From: Labrus mixtus
Lineage: Eukaryota > Chordata > Actinopteri > Labriformes > Labridae
DNA length: 64,000 nt
Reading direction: 5' to 3'
NCBI RefSeq assembly: GCF_963584025.1
Contig: NC_083624.1
Coordinates: 28,163,911-28,227,910, forward strand
The notes below the pieces were generated by a model, which saw only the letters and a program-made list of their open reading frames with translations, had not been told where the DNA came from and did not search any database. Below are positions 10,201 through 19,800 of the stretch, in pieces. The stretch's first letter is position 1; each line of letters starts with the position of its first letter. A program made the position numbers and the translations under genes.

Positions 10201-10435
10201 GATATAAATATTATGAGGAAACACTCCATACAGTTTCATTGTTATGCAGATGATACTCAGCTTTATGTATCAATGAAGCCCGATGGCACCAGTCAGTTAT
10301 GTAAGCTAGAAATGTGCCTTAAGGACGTTAGGACCTGGATGACCAGAAAGGTTTTGGCCTAGCACAATAACTTCAGTCTTTTGAGTTAAGCAAAGTCAGA
10401 AAAGACTGAAGTTACACTGGTCCCATTCCCGCTGT
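10201..10435 (+). pseudogene. L2-like LINE reverse-transcriptase scrap with YADD
   Basis: Translation gives SIQFHCYADDTQLYVSMKPD, then QLCKLEMCLKDVRTWMT, and, after a stop and frame change, SEKTEVTLVP. This is the RT palm block with the catalytic Y-A-D-D pair and the following helix, as in L2-clade LINEs. Nothing upstream in the RT is preserved. It abuts the 3' end of the Penelope-like element. Confidence 0.75.
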
Positions 10436-10439
10436 TCAT

Positions 10440-10549
10440 TTTGTAAAAGTGCTGCTATATTCTGGCTGTTACGTTGTTCCTGGTCTCCCCCACAGTCTGT
10501 GGCAGGCCTTACATCTGATAGCATAGACGGCATTAGTTGTACCAGGTTT
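10440..10549 (-). pseudogene. GIY-YIG endonuclease-like tail of the PLE
   Basis: The minus strand gives KPGTTNAVYAIRCKACHRL, a frame change, then GETRNNVTARI, a stop, and QHFYKMNSGNGTS. This corresponds to the VYxIxC..C..xYVGET..xLxxRxxxH pattern of the GIY-YIG module that follows the RT in PLEs. The stop after ARI and the one-base shift near 10485 inactivate it. Confidence 0.65.
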
Positions 10550-10890
10550 CAAGGTTAAAAAAGTGGGGGAGACAGATAAAACCAATGTCTGAGCCTCGAG
10601 ACGCTTCCCCATTCTGTTCATCTCTATCTAGGTTTGTGTGAACAAGAATCTCTTAAGTTTTTGTTTCTGCGGTAGGCAGAGATTAGCCAACAGTCGCCCA
10701 GCACGTCACAGCCCTCCCTTGCCCCCTCAAAGTCGTTAAAAAACTCTTTAAACTTTCCGAATAGGTGGTAACCATGGGGACGAGAGTAGGACCGGAGGCT
10801 GGGCGCTTGGGTCGTTGTACCTATCGTTGAAGGTCCGGCCGACCTCCGCCTTGATGGTTCTGAGGAAGCGCCTCGAGTAACCCCTGGGCC

Positions 10891-12300
10891 TCAGCGCACT
10901 AAAGAGGGTGCTGGTGGCCTCCTCCACATGCTCCGGGTAGGTGCAGATTCTGTGGATTTGATCAGGCCTCTGTACGTGTGCCTGGGGTGGTAACTCGTTT
11001 TATGGAGGAGTACATGGTGGTCCGTGTCTTTGAAAAATACTTTTGTGGCCAGTGTTTTGGTCTGGTCGCTGGAGGCACGGAAGAAGACACAGGTGTCCAA
11101 GAACTCGACTGCAGATGTTTGTATGTTGTGTTTGAGTTTTATTTTAGGGTGCTGTGAGTTAAGAATGTCCAGAAATGTCAGAAAGTCCTGTTGTGTGCCG
11201 TCCCATAGGCCGAAGATGTCGTCCAGGTACCGGAAATACAGGAGGGGTTTGATGGGGAGTTTGGTGGAAGCCGTTTCCTCCCAGTGGGCCAGGTAGATGT
11301 CGGCATATGCTGGGGCATATTTCCGGCCCATCGCACAGCTGGAGATAGTGCTGACTGTTGAACATGAAGTTGCTACAGGTGAGGGTGATCTGTAATAACT
11401 GTACAATGTGGCTGTTGGGTCTGGATGGGTCTGGGTGTTTATTGAATATGTGTTGTATGGCAGCTAGGCCGAGTGGTGTTTCTATATTAGTGTAAAGTGA
11501 ATCTATGTCTATGGAGAAGAGGAATGTGTGACCGGGTACCTGCAGGTGTTTGATTTTATTAACAAAATGGTAAGTGTCCTTGATGTAACTGGGGTTAAGT
11601 TTGGCGAGTGGGATGATAAAGTGGTCTATGTATTCTGTTATTGTGTAGGTTTCTGAATTGCAGTCACTGACGATGGGGCGGCCGACCGGAACAACAGAGG
11701 GGACCGTCCAGGTCTCAGGAGGCTTGTGGATCTTAGGGAGCAGATAGAAGAGGCGGGGCCTGGGCTCACTGGGACCGTCCAAATATTGTTTTTGTTTGAA
11801 GTTGATGAATTTTTGTCTGTAGAGTGTCTCTAACTAGTGTCTGTGTCTCTGTGTTTTATAATATGTGCTGTTATTTAACTGTCTGTGTGCTTCTAAGATA
11901 TAACTGTACCTATCCTGAATAACTATTTGACCCCCCCTTATCTGCTGGCTTAATAACTATGTGTTTGTGATTACCCAATGTTCTGATGATGCGTTTAGGT
12001 TCTTGACTAATGTTGTGCGTTCTGTGTGGCAGGGGGCGCCAATGTGTGAGTGCGAGGTTGTTTTTATGGATGAGTTGAGAAATGGCAGGTGAAAGTATGT
12101 CTGTGTTTGGTGACCAGTGGGACGGTCCAGTGAACAGCACAGGCTCCCGCCTCTGCTCCCCCTGGAAGTGATCCCTTAACTTAAGCCTCCTGTGGAAGGT
12201 GTGTAGGTCCCCTCTGAGCTCCGGTCGGGTGGGTGGGTTGGTGTGGGGATGAAGGTGAGACCTTTTTCTAATATCTCTTGTACGGCTGTGAGGGAGAAAA
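10891..12300 (-). pseudogene. PLE reverse transcriptase, frameshifted
   Basis: Blocks in order: LTAVQEILEKGLTFIPTP (about 12280), HIVIKPADKGG (near 11930), RLFYLLPKIHKP and GRPIVSDCNSETYTITEYID (11750-11600), SIDIDSLYTNIETPLG (about 11510, first catalytic Asp region), AMGRKYAPAYADIYLAHWEE (about 11320) and YFRYLDDIFGLWDG (about 11220, catalytic Asp-Asp). The 11782-11159 frame and the 11406-10891 frame overlap. The true reading passes from one to the other near 11330, where a few bases appear to be lost between QLC and AMG. Confidence 0.85.
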
Positions 12301-12353
12301 CAGAGGTTAGTGATGTTGGACTGGTGGAGAGTTGTGAAAACAGTTGTCCCCAG

Positions 12354-12836
12354 TTATAAGTTTAATTGCTGTTTCCAGTATCTGAACAACATCCCGGCCG
12401 TGTCTGTAGTCCAATGTATGTGGTCCTTGTCTGTCTGGAAGAGTAGTAGGTTTATTTCGGGTATGAAGCTGTATTTGGAGGCTATTGTTTCGTTGAGTTT
12501 TGTCAGTAGTGTCTGTTTGTATTTGTCCAGTCTGGGTGAGAAGTTTATGACGGGGATGTAAATGGTGGCGTTGGGGAAGGTGGTCTGGCTGGTCCTCCAC
12601 ATAGTCTGTAGCTGTTTGAGTTGTGTGGTGGGGTCGTGTTCTGAAAGGCAGTTGTTAAGTCCGACTGATAGTATTACCTGTGTGGTGTTGTGGCATGGGG
12701 TGAGTTTTTTGAGTATGCTGGCTATGTGATGGAAGTTGGCTCCGGGAAAACTGTCTACCTGTATGTGTGGGTCTGAGAAAGGAGGGATCCGGGAGAGGTT
12801 GGAGTCACCTATAATGAGTGTCTTCTTCCGGAACAA
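12354..12836 (-). pseudogene. SGNH-hydrolase-like ORF at the 5' side of the PLE
   Basis: A 160-codon frame with block I (LIIGDSNLSRIPPF), a glycine block (DSFPGANFHHIASIL), a block III-like VILSVGLNN (Asn kept) and a block V-like DHIHWTTDTAG (Asp and His kept). The motif set and spacing fit an SGNH/GDSL hydrolase of about 160 residues. It is co-oriented with the PLE RT and lies just upstream, and the sequence after its stop continues in the same frame as HQSNITNL before shifting into the RT frame. It may therefore be the N-terminal part of a once-longer element protein. The start Met is tentative, because the frame is cut by the element boundary. Confidence 0.7.
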
Positions 12837-12984
12837 CTCTTCAGTTACGAGAGAACGATCAGCTGCCGTCTAATGGTGTTATAGCTATAGGAAAAAGATG
12901 GCGGCAGGTGTCTGTGGTCTCACCTTCCCTAATACTTTCTGGGGAAACGCCACTTTTTCTCACCAGGAAAAGCTCGCTCCAAGA

Positions 12985-14000
12985 GTGGACCTATAGAGCT
13001 TAAATTAAATGGGATTATACAGGATGACAGTCTAGCTGTTGCAAATGGTTTTAATGAGTATTTTCTTGAGTCTGTTTTAGAATTAGGGAGCAATTCCAAT
13101 GAATTCCAGCTACCCACTGTTTTAACAAACAAAGCAAATGCTCTGCATTTTAAATATGTAGATGAGGCAAAGGTAAACAAAATATTATCATCATTATCTA
13201 ATTCGAAAGCAAAGGACACTTGGGGAATTGATACGGTTTTTCTTAAAAAAATTAGGGATGATTTAACAGCCTCTGTCACTCAGATGATAAACCGGTCACT
13301 GGACGAAAGTCTATTCCCTAGCACTCTGAAGACTGCTATTGTAACTCCTGTTCACAAATCAGGGGACAAACAGGAAGTGAGCACCTATCGTCCCATCAGT
13401 ATATTGCCTGCCATTTCAAAAGTTATTGAAAAGGTTGTTGCTGAACAACTGGTAGCCCATCTTAATATTGAAAATCTACTGCACCCTATGCAATTTGGGT
13501 TTCGAGCAAACCATTCCACTGAAATGGCATGTTGCTACTTCCTTGAAGTCATTAAAGGTAGCCTTGATAAAGGAGGGGTGGTGGGTGCTGTATTTCTCAA
13601 CCTGCGCAAGGCTTTCGATACAGTTAATCATTCAGTACTCATCTCCAAATTGTCTAAATTTAAACTCTCTGCTAACGTTGTTAATTGGATTCAGTCTTAC
13701 CTTGGTCGCTCCCAGTGCGTACGGATAAATGATAAAATATCATCACTAAAAGCCTGCGTTATGGGAGTGCCACAAGGTTCCATCTTAGGACCGCTGTTGT
13801 TTAGTTCATACATCAATGATCTCCCATCTGTGTGTGATGATGTGGGGACCTTGATGTATGCAGATGACACGGTCCTATATGCATGTGGGAAAGACCCTGA
13901 ACAAGTAGCTGCCAAACTGTCATTAGCAATGGAACAAGTCATAGAATGGTTACGTTATTCATGTCTGACTCTTAATACTGACAAAACTGTGGTCATGTAA
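12985..14000 (+). pseudogene. LINE reverse transcriptase, near-complete open frame
   Basis: The frame is open from GKARSKSGPIELKL (about 12972) onward, well before the first Met. RT blocks: LKTAIVTPVHKSGDKQ, YRPISILPAISKVIEK, LLHPMQFGFRANHSTE, AVFLNLRKAFDTVNH, VPQGSILGPLLFSSYINDLP, LMYADDTVLYA (catalytic Y-A-D-D) and CLTLNTDKTVVM. In block A the usual F-x-D-L-x-K-A-F-D is FLNLRKAFD: the first catalytic aspartate is replaced by Asn, so the enzyme would be dead even without the terminal stop. Confidence 0.85.
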
Positions 14001-14049
14001 TTTGCGAATAAACACAAACATGGTTTTTTCAAATATTATTGTAGGTGGG

Positions 14050-15349
14050 CAAATGATAAAAAAAGGTTGATGAGTTTAAATACTTGGGTGTTACACTAGA
14101 CCACAACCTTACTTTTAAAAGTCATATTAAAAAGATGTGCCATAAAGTTAAATATAACATAGCCAACTTTAGACATATCAGGAACTTACTTACAGTCGAA
14201 GCGTCTAAAATGTATTTGAATGCTATGATTTTTTCTCACTTTCATTACTGTATATCATGTTGGTCTCAAGCAAACAAGACTATCTCAAAGGTCCCATATT
14301 ATGCTTTTTCTGGTTTTATATGCTCTTTAGTGTGTTTTCCAAGTGTCCTGTGCATGTTTAGGCACATCTATTTGCAAAAATTCTAAGTCCTACGTCCTCC
14401 TGTTAGCTGTAGCATTAGCCGCATGTAACGCTCGGTTCTAGCCCCCCTCGATAAAAATTTGTCAGTCCGACGTCATTGTCAGTGTGAGATCACTGATCTA
14501 AGCCCATTGGCTCGTTGTGGCAAGCCCTGCAACTCATGATGCACGCCCGTTAACTTCTGTAGCGCGCCCACGATATGCCGTAGCCTGCGGTAGCACAGTA
14601 GTGCTAAGGTGCTAATGTTTATGCTACCCTCGGACGGAGCCAGTGGCTGCATTCCCAATATGGTAAAAGAGGCGGGACATTTCCGAGAACCGTGCTGAGC
14701 AACTGACCAATAACGACGGAGTGGATTGGCAGACCAATCAGAGCAGACTTGGCCCACGTGGGGTCTAACAGTGTGGGCTCAGCAGAGCGTAGCTGACGGA
14801 CTCAGAGCATAGCGGGAGCAAGGAGGAGCAGTACATGAAAACAGACACTTTTTTCAGACTTTAGCTATTGTGAACGTACAAAAGTAGGTACATAGATTAA
14901 ATATACGAACCCCAAAAAGGGCATAATATGGGCTCTTTAAAACCCATAAGGTCACTTCATAAACAAGCCCTTAAAACTCTGGACAGGAAACCACAACAGT
15001 ATCATCATTGTGATATTCTTGATAAATATGAAATTCTAAGCTTTGACAATTAAATTTTTTATACCGATGTCCGCTTAGTGTACAAAATAATCCATGATGC
15101 TGCTCCCCCACCATTGAAAAGCTTTATGAAACTTCGCTCTGAGCTGATAAGCAGATCTTCAAGGTCTGCCTCTAACGGAGATTGCAGTATTCCTAAACGT
15201 GGCTCCGCTTTAGCGCAATCTGTTTTTTCTTTTAGAGCCATTAAAGAATGGAATAGTCTTCCAACTAGTCTTAAGCTTTGCACAAACTTCTGCACTTTCA
15301 CCCGGGAAGTCAAAAAATTGATTTTAAGGAACCAGTCTTGTCAGCATTA
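14050..15349 (+). pseudogene. LINE ORF2 C-terminal region, interrupted
   Basis: After a frame change the thumb region reads KVDEFKYLGVTLDHNLTFKS, KMCHKVKYNIANFRHIRNLL and FSHFHYCISCWSQANKTISK to about 14286. It resumes beyond the MITE with PIRSLHKQALKTLDRKPQQ, VRLVYKIIHDAAPPPLK and FRAIKEWNSLPTSLKLC, and stops near 15349. One stop lies near 15050 (after FDN). The two halves join in frame across the insertion. Confidence 0.8.
14287..14940. mobile_element. MITE with CCCATATTATGC terminal inverted repeats
   Basis: The left end reads AAAGGTCCCATATTATGCTT. The reverse complement of the right end reads AAAGAGCCCATATTATGCCC. This terminal sequence is shared by abundant fish MITEs. The insertion sits between codons of the Rex1-like ORF, so its limits can be set by restoring the LINE frame. 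The interior is non-coding. Only AAA is duplicated at the borders, so target-site size is unresolved. Confidence 0.75.
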
Positions 15350-15447
15350 ATGTGTCATTTCGACAACCTTTTTGATCTCTCAGGGAAACTTATACATAAT
15401 GTTTTAATATCTGTAAATTGTTCTATGTCTTTCTTCTCTCTTATGAA

Positions 15448-15448
<1 letters not shown>

Positions 15449-15494
<46 letters not shown>
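15449..15494 (+). repeat. (GT)n microsatellite
   Basis: About 23 GT units in the 3' UTR of the Rex1-like LINE. Confidence 0.95.
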
Positions 15495-15495
<1 letters not shown>

Positions 15496-15645
15496 CTGGT
15501 TGATTTGTATTTTGCTGTTGCCATCATCTGCCCAGGGACAACAGATGGAAATTAGCTAGCTAGCTAAATCTGGTACAAAGCATCTCTTCTCTTCTGAGAC
15601 TAATGGTTTTTTTTGTACACTGTCCCTGATTCAAATAAATGATTA

Positions 15646-16849
15646 AACTTAAACCTCCAGCGACACAGAGAGAGGAGGAGGGGAGGAGTGGGGCGACGAA
15701 GGTTAGGTTTAGGGGAGGGGTAGTAGGGGGAGGAGGAATCAAGGGAGGTGGAGGAAGAAGGGGGGCACGGTCTCCAGCTCCACAGCAATCACCTGATCGT
15801 AGTGCTCTTGGACAATTGACATATTGTTGTACATCCATGTGTCTGTGTTTAGTTTAACCTAATCAAATGTTGTGCTATTGGGTGAAGAGGGTTTGATGAA
15901 GGAGGTGAGGCGGTTCACCAGGAAATGAACCGGTAGTGAAGGTGTTATTAAGTATTTCAGAGTGATGAATGGCCTGAAGGAGTTTAAAGTACTTCTTTAT
16001 TTGTGAATGGAGTTCCAGTGTGAGCTGTGTGTGTGTTGGTGGTGGACGGTGAGGAGCAGGTGTTTAATGCTCCCCCTCCTCCCCCGGCCAGGAGGAGCAG
16101 CCAGTGGTGTGAAACGGTTTGTGAGGGTTATGGACATATTGCTGTGGAGCTGGAGAAGTTTGTGAAGGGGAATCCCAGCTGATAGACACACCACAGAGAG
16201 TGTGTGAAAATCTGGAACCCCCCACGGACACAGGAGGAAGCACCAGAAATAAAATAAATAAAATAAAACAACCTAAAAACAAGAGCTAAAAACCAGGAGC
16301 TAAAATGGAGGATGGACAGGTGTGTTTTAAAATTGGATTAAAAGGTGGAGGAAACGTAAAAAGAGATAAAAGAAGTAAAAGGAGGAGAGTAAAGGAAGAG
16401 CTGTGACTAAAAAGGACGAAAAAAGAGTATGATTATTAATAAAACCAGTCTCTGAAAGGCTTTCCCGACAGGAGAGGAGGGGGGACTGAGGGAGTCCCCT
16501 TCGCGTCGCTCCCCGGTTTTTACATGAAATCCATAAAACCAGTGGGGCAAGTAAAAGCAGATAAAAGCAGGATTAAAGACGATGTTGTGTCCTTGGAGAT
16601 CCGTACAGACGGTGGTGACTGGCTGTCTTCAGTGTGCACACTTTGAACGCTGTCACTCACCGTATTTTGTTGGATTTTGCTGCCGGTCTCCTTCGGTGAT
16701 GTTTTATCCGCTTAAAATCCGCTGTGGGAGCTGTTAAAACCACGCTGTGAGATAAAAACGGCTTTAAAAACAATCCGTAGTCCTTAAAAAGTCACTTTAA
16801 AAGGTTGTCATAAAACAAAAAAAACAAGTTAAAAGTGGAATAAAAGAGG
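15646..16849. other. Unassigned sequence, purine-rich in part
   Basis: No gene recognised. The plus strand is strongly AG-rich between 15665 and 15770 and between 16250 and 16400. Proline-rich minus-strand frames over 15560-15838 are a by-product of this composition. It could be the body of a repeat ending at the hammerhead-like motif near 16880. Confidence 0.4.
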
Positions 16850-16890
16850 TCCTCAACGTTTCGCCGTAACTGGCTTCTTCAGGAGGGAGT
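16850..16890 (-). other. Hammerhead-ribozyme-like / PLE-terminus motif
   Basis: The minus strand reads CTGAAGA, then AGCCAGTTACGGC, then GAAACGTTGAGG. CUGANGA, a short stem II (GCC/GGC) and GAAA are the conserved order of a hammerhead core, and Penelope-like elements are known to carry such motifs in their terminal repeats. Stem II has an unpaired A next to the core and no clear UH cleavage site with stem III was found. Treat it as a degenerate relic or resemblance, not an active ribozyme. Confidence 0.35.
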
Positions 16891-17441
16891 AGGCTATGGC
16901 AATCAATGGCTACCCCCCATTTGGGATGCAAATGGGAGGGTGCACGTCACTACTTAAGTTAATGCAGACTTCATTAATCTTCATTCATTAATCTTCTGGA
17001 CATTTGGAGAACATTAAATCAAAATGTCAGAGATTACACTTTTTACTCCAACAGACATAAAACCTTTTCAAGAATTGACCTTTTCCTGATTTCATAAGAA
17101 ACAGCTAGCAGTGTAACACGGACCCAAATACACTCTATTGTTATCTCAGATCACAGCCCTATCCAACTGGACCTAAGGCTACAGGCAGCATCACTGCGGC
17201 CCAAACAGTGGAAAGTTAACAATTCCCTCTTTGAAGATCCTGAAACCAAAAAGAAAATATGTGAGTACATACACTCATTCATCAATACAAATAAAAACTC
17301 TATCTCTGATACCCCACTAATATGGGAAGCACTGAAATGCTGCCTTAAGAATTAATTAAAATTAGCAGTCTAAAGAAAAGAAAGCAGCTCCAGGAAGAAA
17401 ACAAACTGTTAACAGAAATCAAGTCGCTACAAAATTCACTT

Positions 17442-17828
17442 TTGAAAGAATATAAGCACCAAGCATGGGTGAACCTATGTAAACTTAAAGTGAAATATGA
17501 CGATATTATAAGGGGCAAAATTGAATATAAGCTTAAAAGGGCCAAATTAAATTATTATGAACATGGGGAGAAGGCAGGAAAGTTGTTGGCTTCAAGACTT
17601 AAAAAACAGATGACCAAAAATACAATATCATGTATAAGTCTCCCAAATAATTCCACCACCTCTGACCCTGCTCTAATTAATAAAACCTTCGCTGACTTCT
17701 ATGATAACCTGTATAAGTCAGACAGTGGCAAGAACCCCGATGCAATAAATACATTTTTAAAGAACATTAATCTCCCCTGCTTAACAGAGGAGGACATTTT
17801 TTTTGGAACTGCCAATAACCCAAATTGA
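17442..17828 (+). pseudogene. Longest surviving frame of the L1-like linker region
   Basis: 128 codons rich in Lys and Asn, covering the endonuclease-RT linker of L1 ORF2 (KAGKLLASRLKKQ, DPALINKTFADFYDNLYKS, LPCLTEEDI). It ends at a frameshift just before the EITTAINSFSNNKSPGPDG block. It is useful as an anchor for classification of the element but not a gene. Confidence 0.7.
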
Positions 17829-17915
17829 AATAACCACAGCCATCAATTCATTCTCTAATAATAAATCCCCCGGACCTGATGGCTATACCACAGAATTTTA
17901 TCAGGAGTTCACAGA

Positions 17916-17917
<2 letters not shown>

Positions 17918-17950
<33 letters not shown>
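17918..17950 (+). repeat. (AT)n microsatellite inside the L1-like RT
   Basis: A TA dinucleotide run of about 33 bases replaces the residues after EFYQEFTED, breaking the RT frame. Confidence 0.95.
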
Positions 17951-17951
<1 letters not shown>

Positions 17952-19020
17952 TTTTACAGACCTTTCAGCCATCCTTTGACAAGGGAAGTTTTCCACCCAT
18001 GTTGAATTATTCCCACATTACCCTAATCCACAAAAAAGACAAAGACCCCTTGCTATGTAGCAACTATCATCCAATAACTCTTGCAAATATACAGCAGACA
18101 ATAAAATTTTGGCCAAAATTCTTGCTTCGAGGTTAATTCAGGTAATGGGAAAGCTCATCCACACAGATCTATATTTGATTTAATTTTATTGAACTTTAGT
18201 GAGATTGATATATCTTGTTTGAGAGTAAGAAAAATAGACAATCATCTGATAACACAAGAAAGCTATTCAATATTATTCATGTAGCAAAAACTCTCCCTCA
18301 TTCAGCAGCACTTTGCACCATGGATGCTGAAAAAGCCTTCAACAGGATCGAATGGTCATTTCTGTTCAGTACTCTGCAGAAATACGGGTTTGGTCACAAT
18401 TTCATTCAGTGGATCAAGATGCTATACACAAAACCAATGGCTTCCGTAAGAACTAACAATGACATATCTGATTCTTTTATTTTACATCGGGGGGCTTAAC
18501 AGGGAGGTCCAATATCAGGCTATCTATTCAACCTCACATGTATACTTGACCTCCATAGCTTTAATGATGTTTCCTCAAAGAACAAAAAAATGTTTCTCTC
18601 TGTTTGTATGGTCACAAAAAAAGTCATCATGGCTAATTGGATTGAATTAAACGCACCATCTTATAAAGAATAGATCACTGAAGCAATGGTAATAACCAGG
18701 TTAGAAAAGGTAGCTTTCAGGCTGCAAAATAACGAGCAGCAATACACAGAAACATGGGCTTCACTGGAAAATTATTTAGTATCACTTTAGCAATAAACAA
18801 CAACAAAAGAATTAATTAATTAAAACAATATAAATATGTATGAATGCATACGTATGTGTGTATATATATATGTATATATATGACTATATATGCATGTAAA
18901 TATATGCCATCATCACTCAAGTTTTACTTAGCGTTTGCAAAATGTCTTGTTTCTTGATCTGGCAAGTGATTCTTTTGGGCATGAACTGGTTTGATGGTTG
19001 ATGGAGGCGGTAAGGGTCTT

Positions 19021-19105
19021 GCTTTTTCATTTTTATTTTTTGTTCGTTTTTGTTTTGTTTTGTTTGTTTTGTTTGTTTTTTCTTTGTTTTACTGTGTTTT
19101 GTTTT
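19021..19105 (+). repeat. T-rich TTTTG-type simple repeat
   Basis: A degenerate TTTTG/TTTG repeat. Open frames here encode only Phe/Cys/Val strings and are compositional artefacts. Confidence 0.85.
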
Positions 19106-19229
19106 GTCCTGGCTTCATGGAGAGGTGAAGTGTACCTCTTGTGTTTTTGTTTGTCTATTGGGTGTTACTATAATTTTAAACAAAGGAAATCACAATCTAC
19201 TTTTTGGAAATTTGCTTCATACAGTTTAT

Positions 19230-19800
19230 TATAGAAGATCTCGCTGTATTTTTATGCGTGCTCTTGACATATTTTTTCTTGTATCAATTGTTTATTCTTA
19301 ATCTTAAACCATTCCCATTTGCTCATGTTTGTAATTTCCAGTTTGTCTACCTCTTGCAAAAGAGTTCTAACTTACGAAAAGCATCATTAATAGATTGTCA
19401 TTCAATTTCCAGATGTTTTCTGATATATGTGGTTGTTTAATCATTATCAGTGTGAGATTTATCATACAATGGTCAGTAAGAGACGATGGTGCTATTTCGC
19501 ATTTCGAAACATATTTGCACAACTCCTGGGTTGTAAGCCAATAATCCAGTCTAGAACATTGATTTCTGTTTGCAGCATTAATCCACGCGTATTTTAAAGA
19601 AGTGGGGTTTGATATTCTCCAGTAATCAACTACACCTGTTGATGAACATATTTTTTTCAGTGTCATCATACTCGGGTTGTTGACCTCTATGTGGAAGTCG
19701 GTCAAGCCATGAGTCGGGAGCAATATTAAAATCTCCGCCCAATATCACATTGTCTGTCGCATGGATTATTTTCCATTTATCTGTAAGTGACCCTTATCTC
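19230..19800 (-). mobile_element. L1-like LINE endonuclease fragment
   Basis: The minus strand encodes DNVILGGDFNIAPDSWLDRL (about 19780-19700), then DYWRISNPTSLKYAWINAAN, CSRLDYWLTTQELCKYV and SLTDHCMINL, the C-terminal half of an L1-type endonuclease with its GDFN, S-R-L-D and D-H motifs. It is followed by the IWKLNDNLL and NMSKWEWFKI linker pieces to about 19230. A frameshift near 19723 splits GDFN from the rest. It lies head-to-head on the opposite strand from the 16990-18790 fragment. Confidence 0.8.

Larger units (their letters stand above)
10436..12840 (-). mobile_element. Penelope-like element (PLE), long but decayed
   Basis: Reading the minus strand from 12840 down gives an SGNH-hydrolase-like frame, a PLE-type N-terminal region (ILEKGLTFIPTPTH, then HIVIKPADKGG), a PLE reverse transcriptase (FYLLPKIHKP, GRPIVSDC, FLFSIDIDSLYTNI, MGRKYAPAYADI, YLDDIFGLW), and a GIY-YIG nuclease-like tail. 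The order RT then GIY-YIG is diagnostic of endonuclease-containing PLEs. Frameshifts occur near 12300 and 11330 and stops interrupt the tail. The terminal repeats of the element were not located. Confidence 0.85.
12985..15645 (+). mobile_element. Rex1/CR1-like LINE with intact 3' end, split by a MITE
   Basis: The plus strand encodes the ORF2 linker, RT and C-terminal region, followed by a 3' UTR with CCCAGGGACAACAGATGGAA and CACTGTCCCTGATTCAAATA ending in AATAAATGATTAAA, the pattern seen at the 3' ends of Rex1-group fish LINEs. The endonuclease is missing (5' truncation near 12985). The coding frame is interrupted by a stop at 13998-14000, a frameshift near 14050 and a MITE at about 14287-14940. 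A long GT run lies in the 3' UTR. Confidence 0.85.
16990..18790 (+). mobile_element. L1-like LINE ORF2 fragment with internal RT deletion
   Basis: The plus strand with frame changes gives the end of an L1-type endonuclease (LDIWRTLNQNVRDYTFYS, then HSIVISDHSPIQLDL), the linker (KLNYYEHGEKAGKLLASRLK, NKSPGPDGYTTEFY), RT blocks (NYSHITLIHKKDKDP, CTMDAEKAFNRIEWSFL, QGGPISGYLFNL) and then jumps near 18560-18600 to the far C-terminus (MANWIELNAPSYKE). The YADD block and thumb are deleted. Stops, an AT microsatellite and frameshifts show a dead copy. Confidence 0.85.

Noticed and set aside
12307..12600. 97-codon minus frame and 83-codon plus frame over the SGNH region
   Set aside because: Shadows of the SGNH-like frame 12354-12836.
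15560..15838. Proline-rich minus-strand frames
   Set aside because: Produced by the AG-rich plus strand; no start context or domain.
18998..19301. Phe/Cys-rich membrane-protein-like frames
   Set aside because: Encoded by a TTTTG simple repeat and flanks; compositional artefact.
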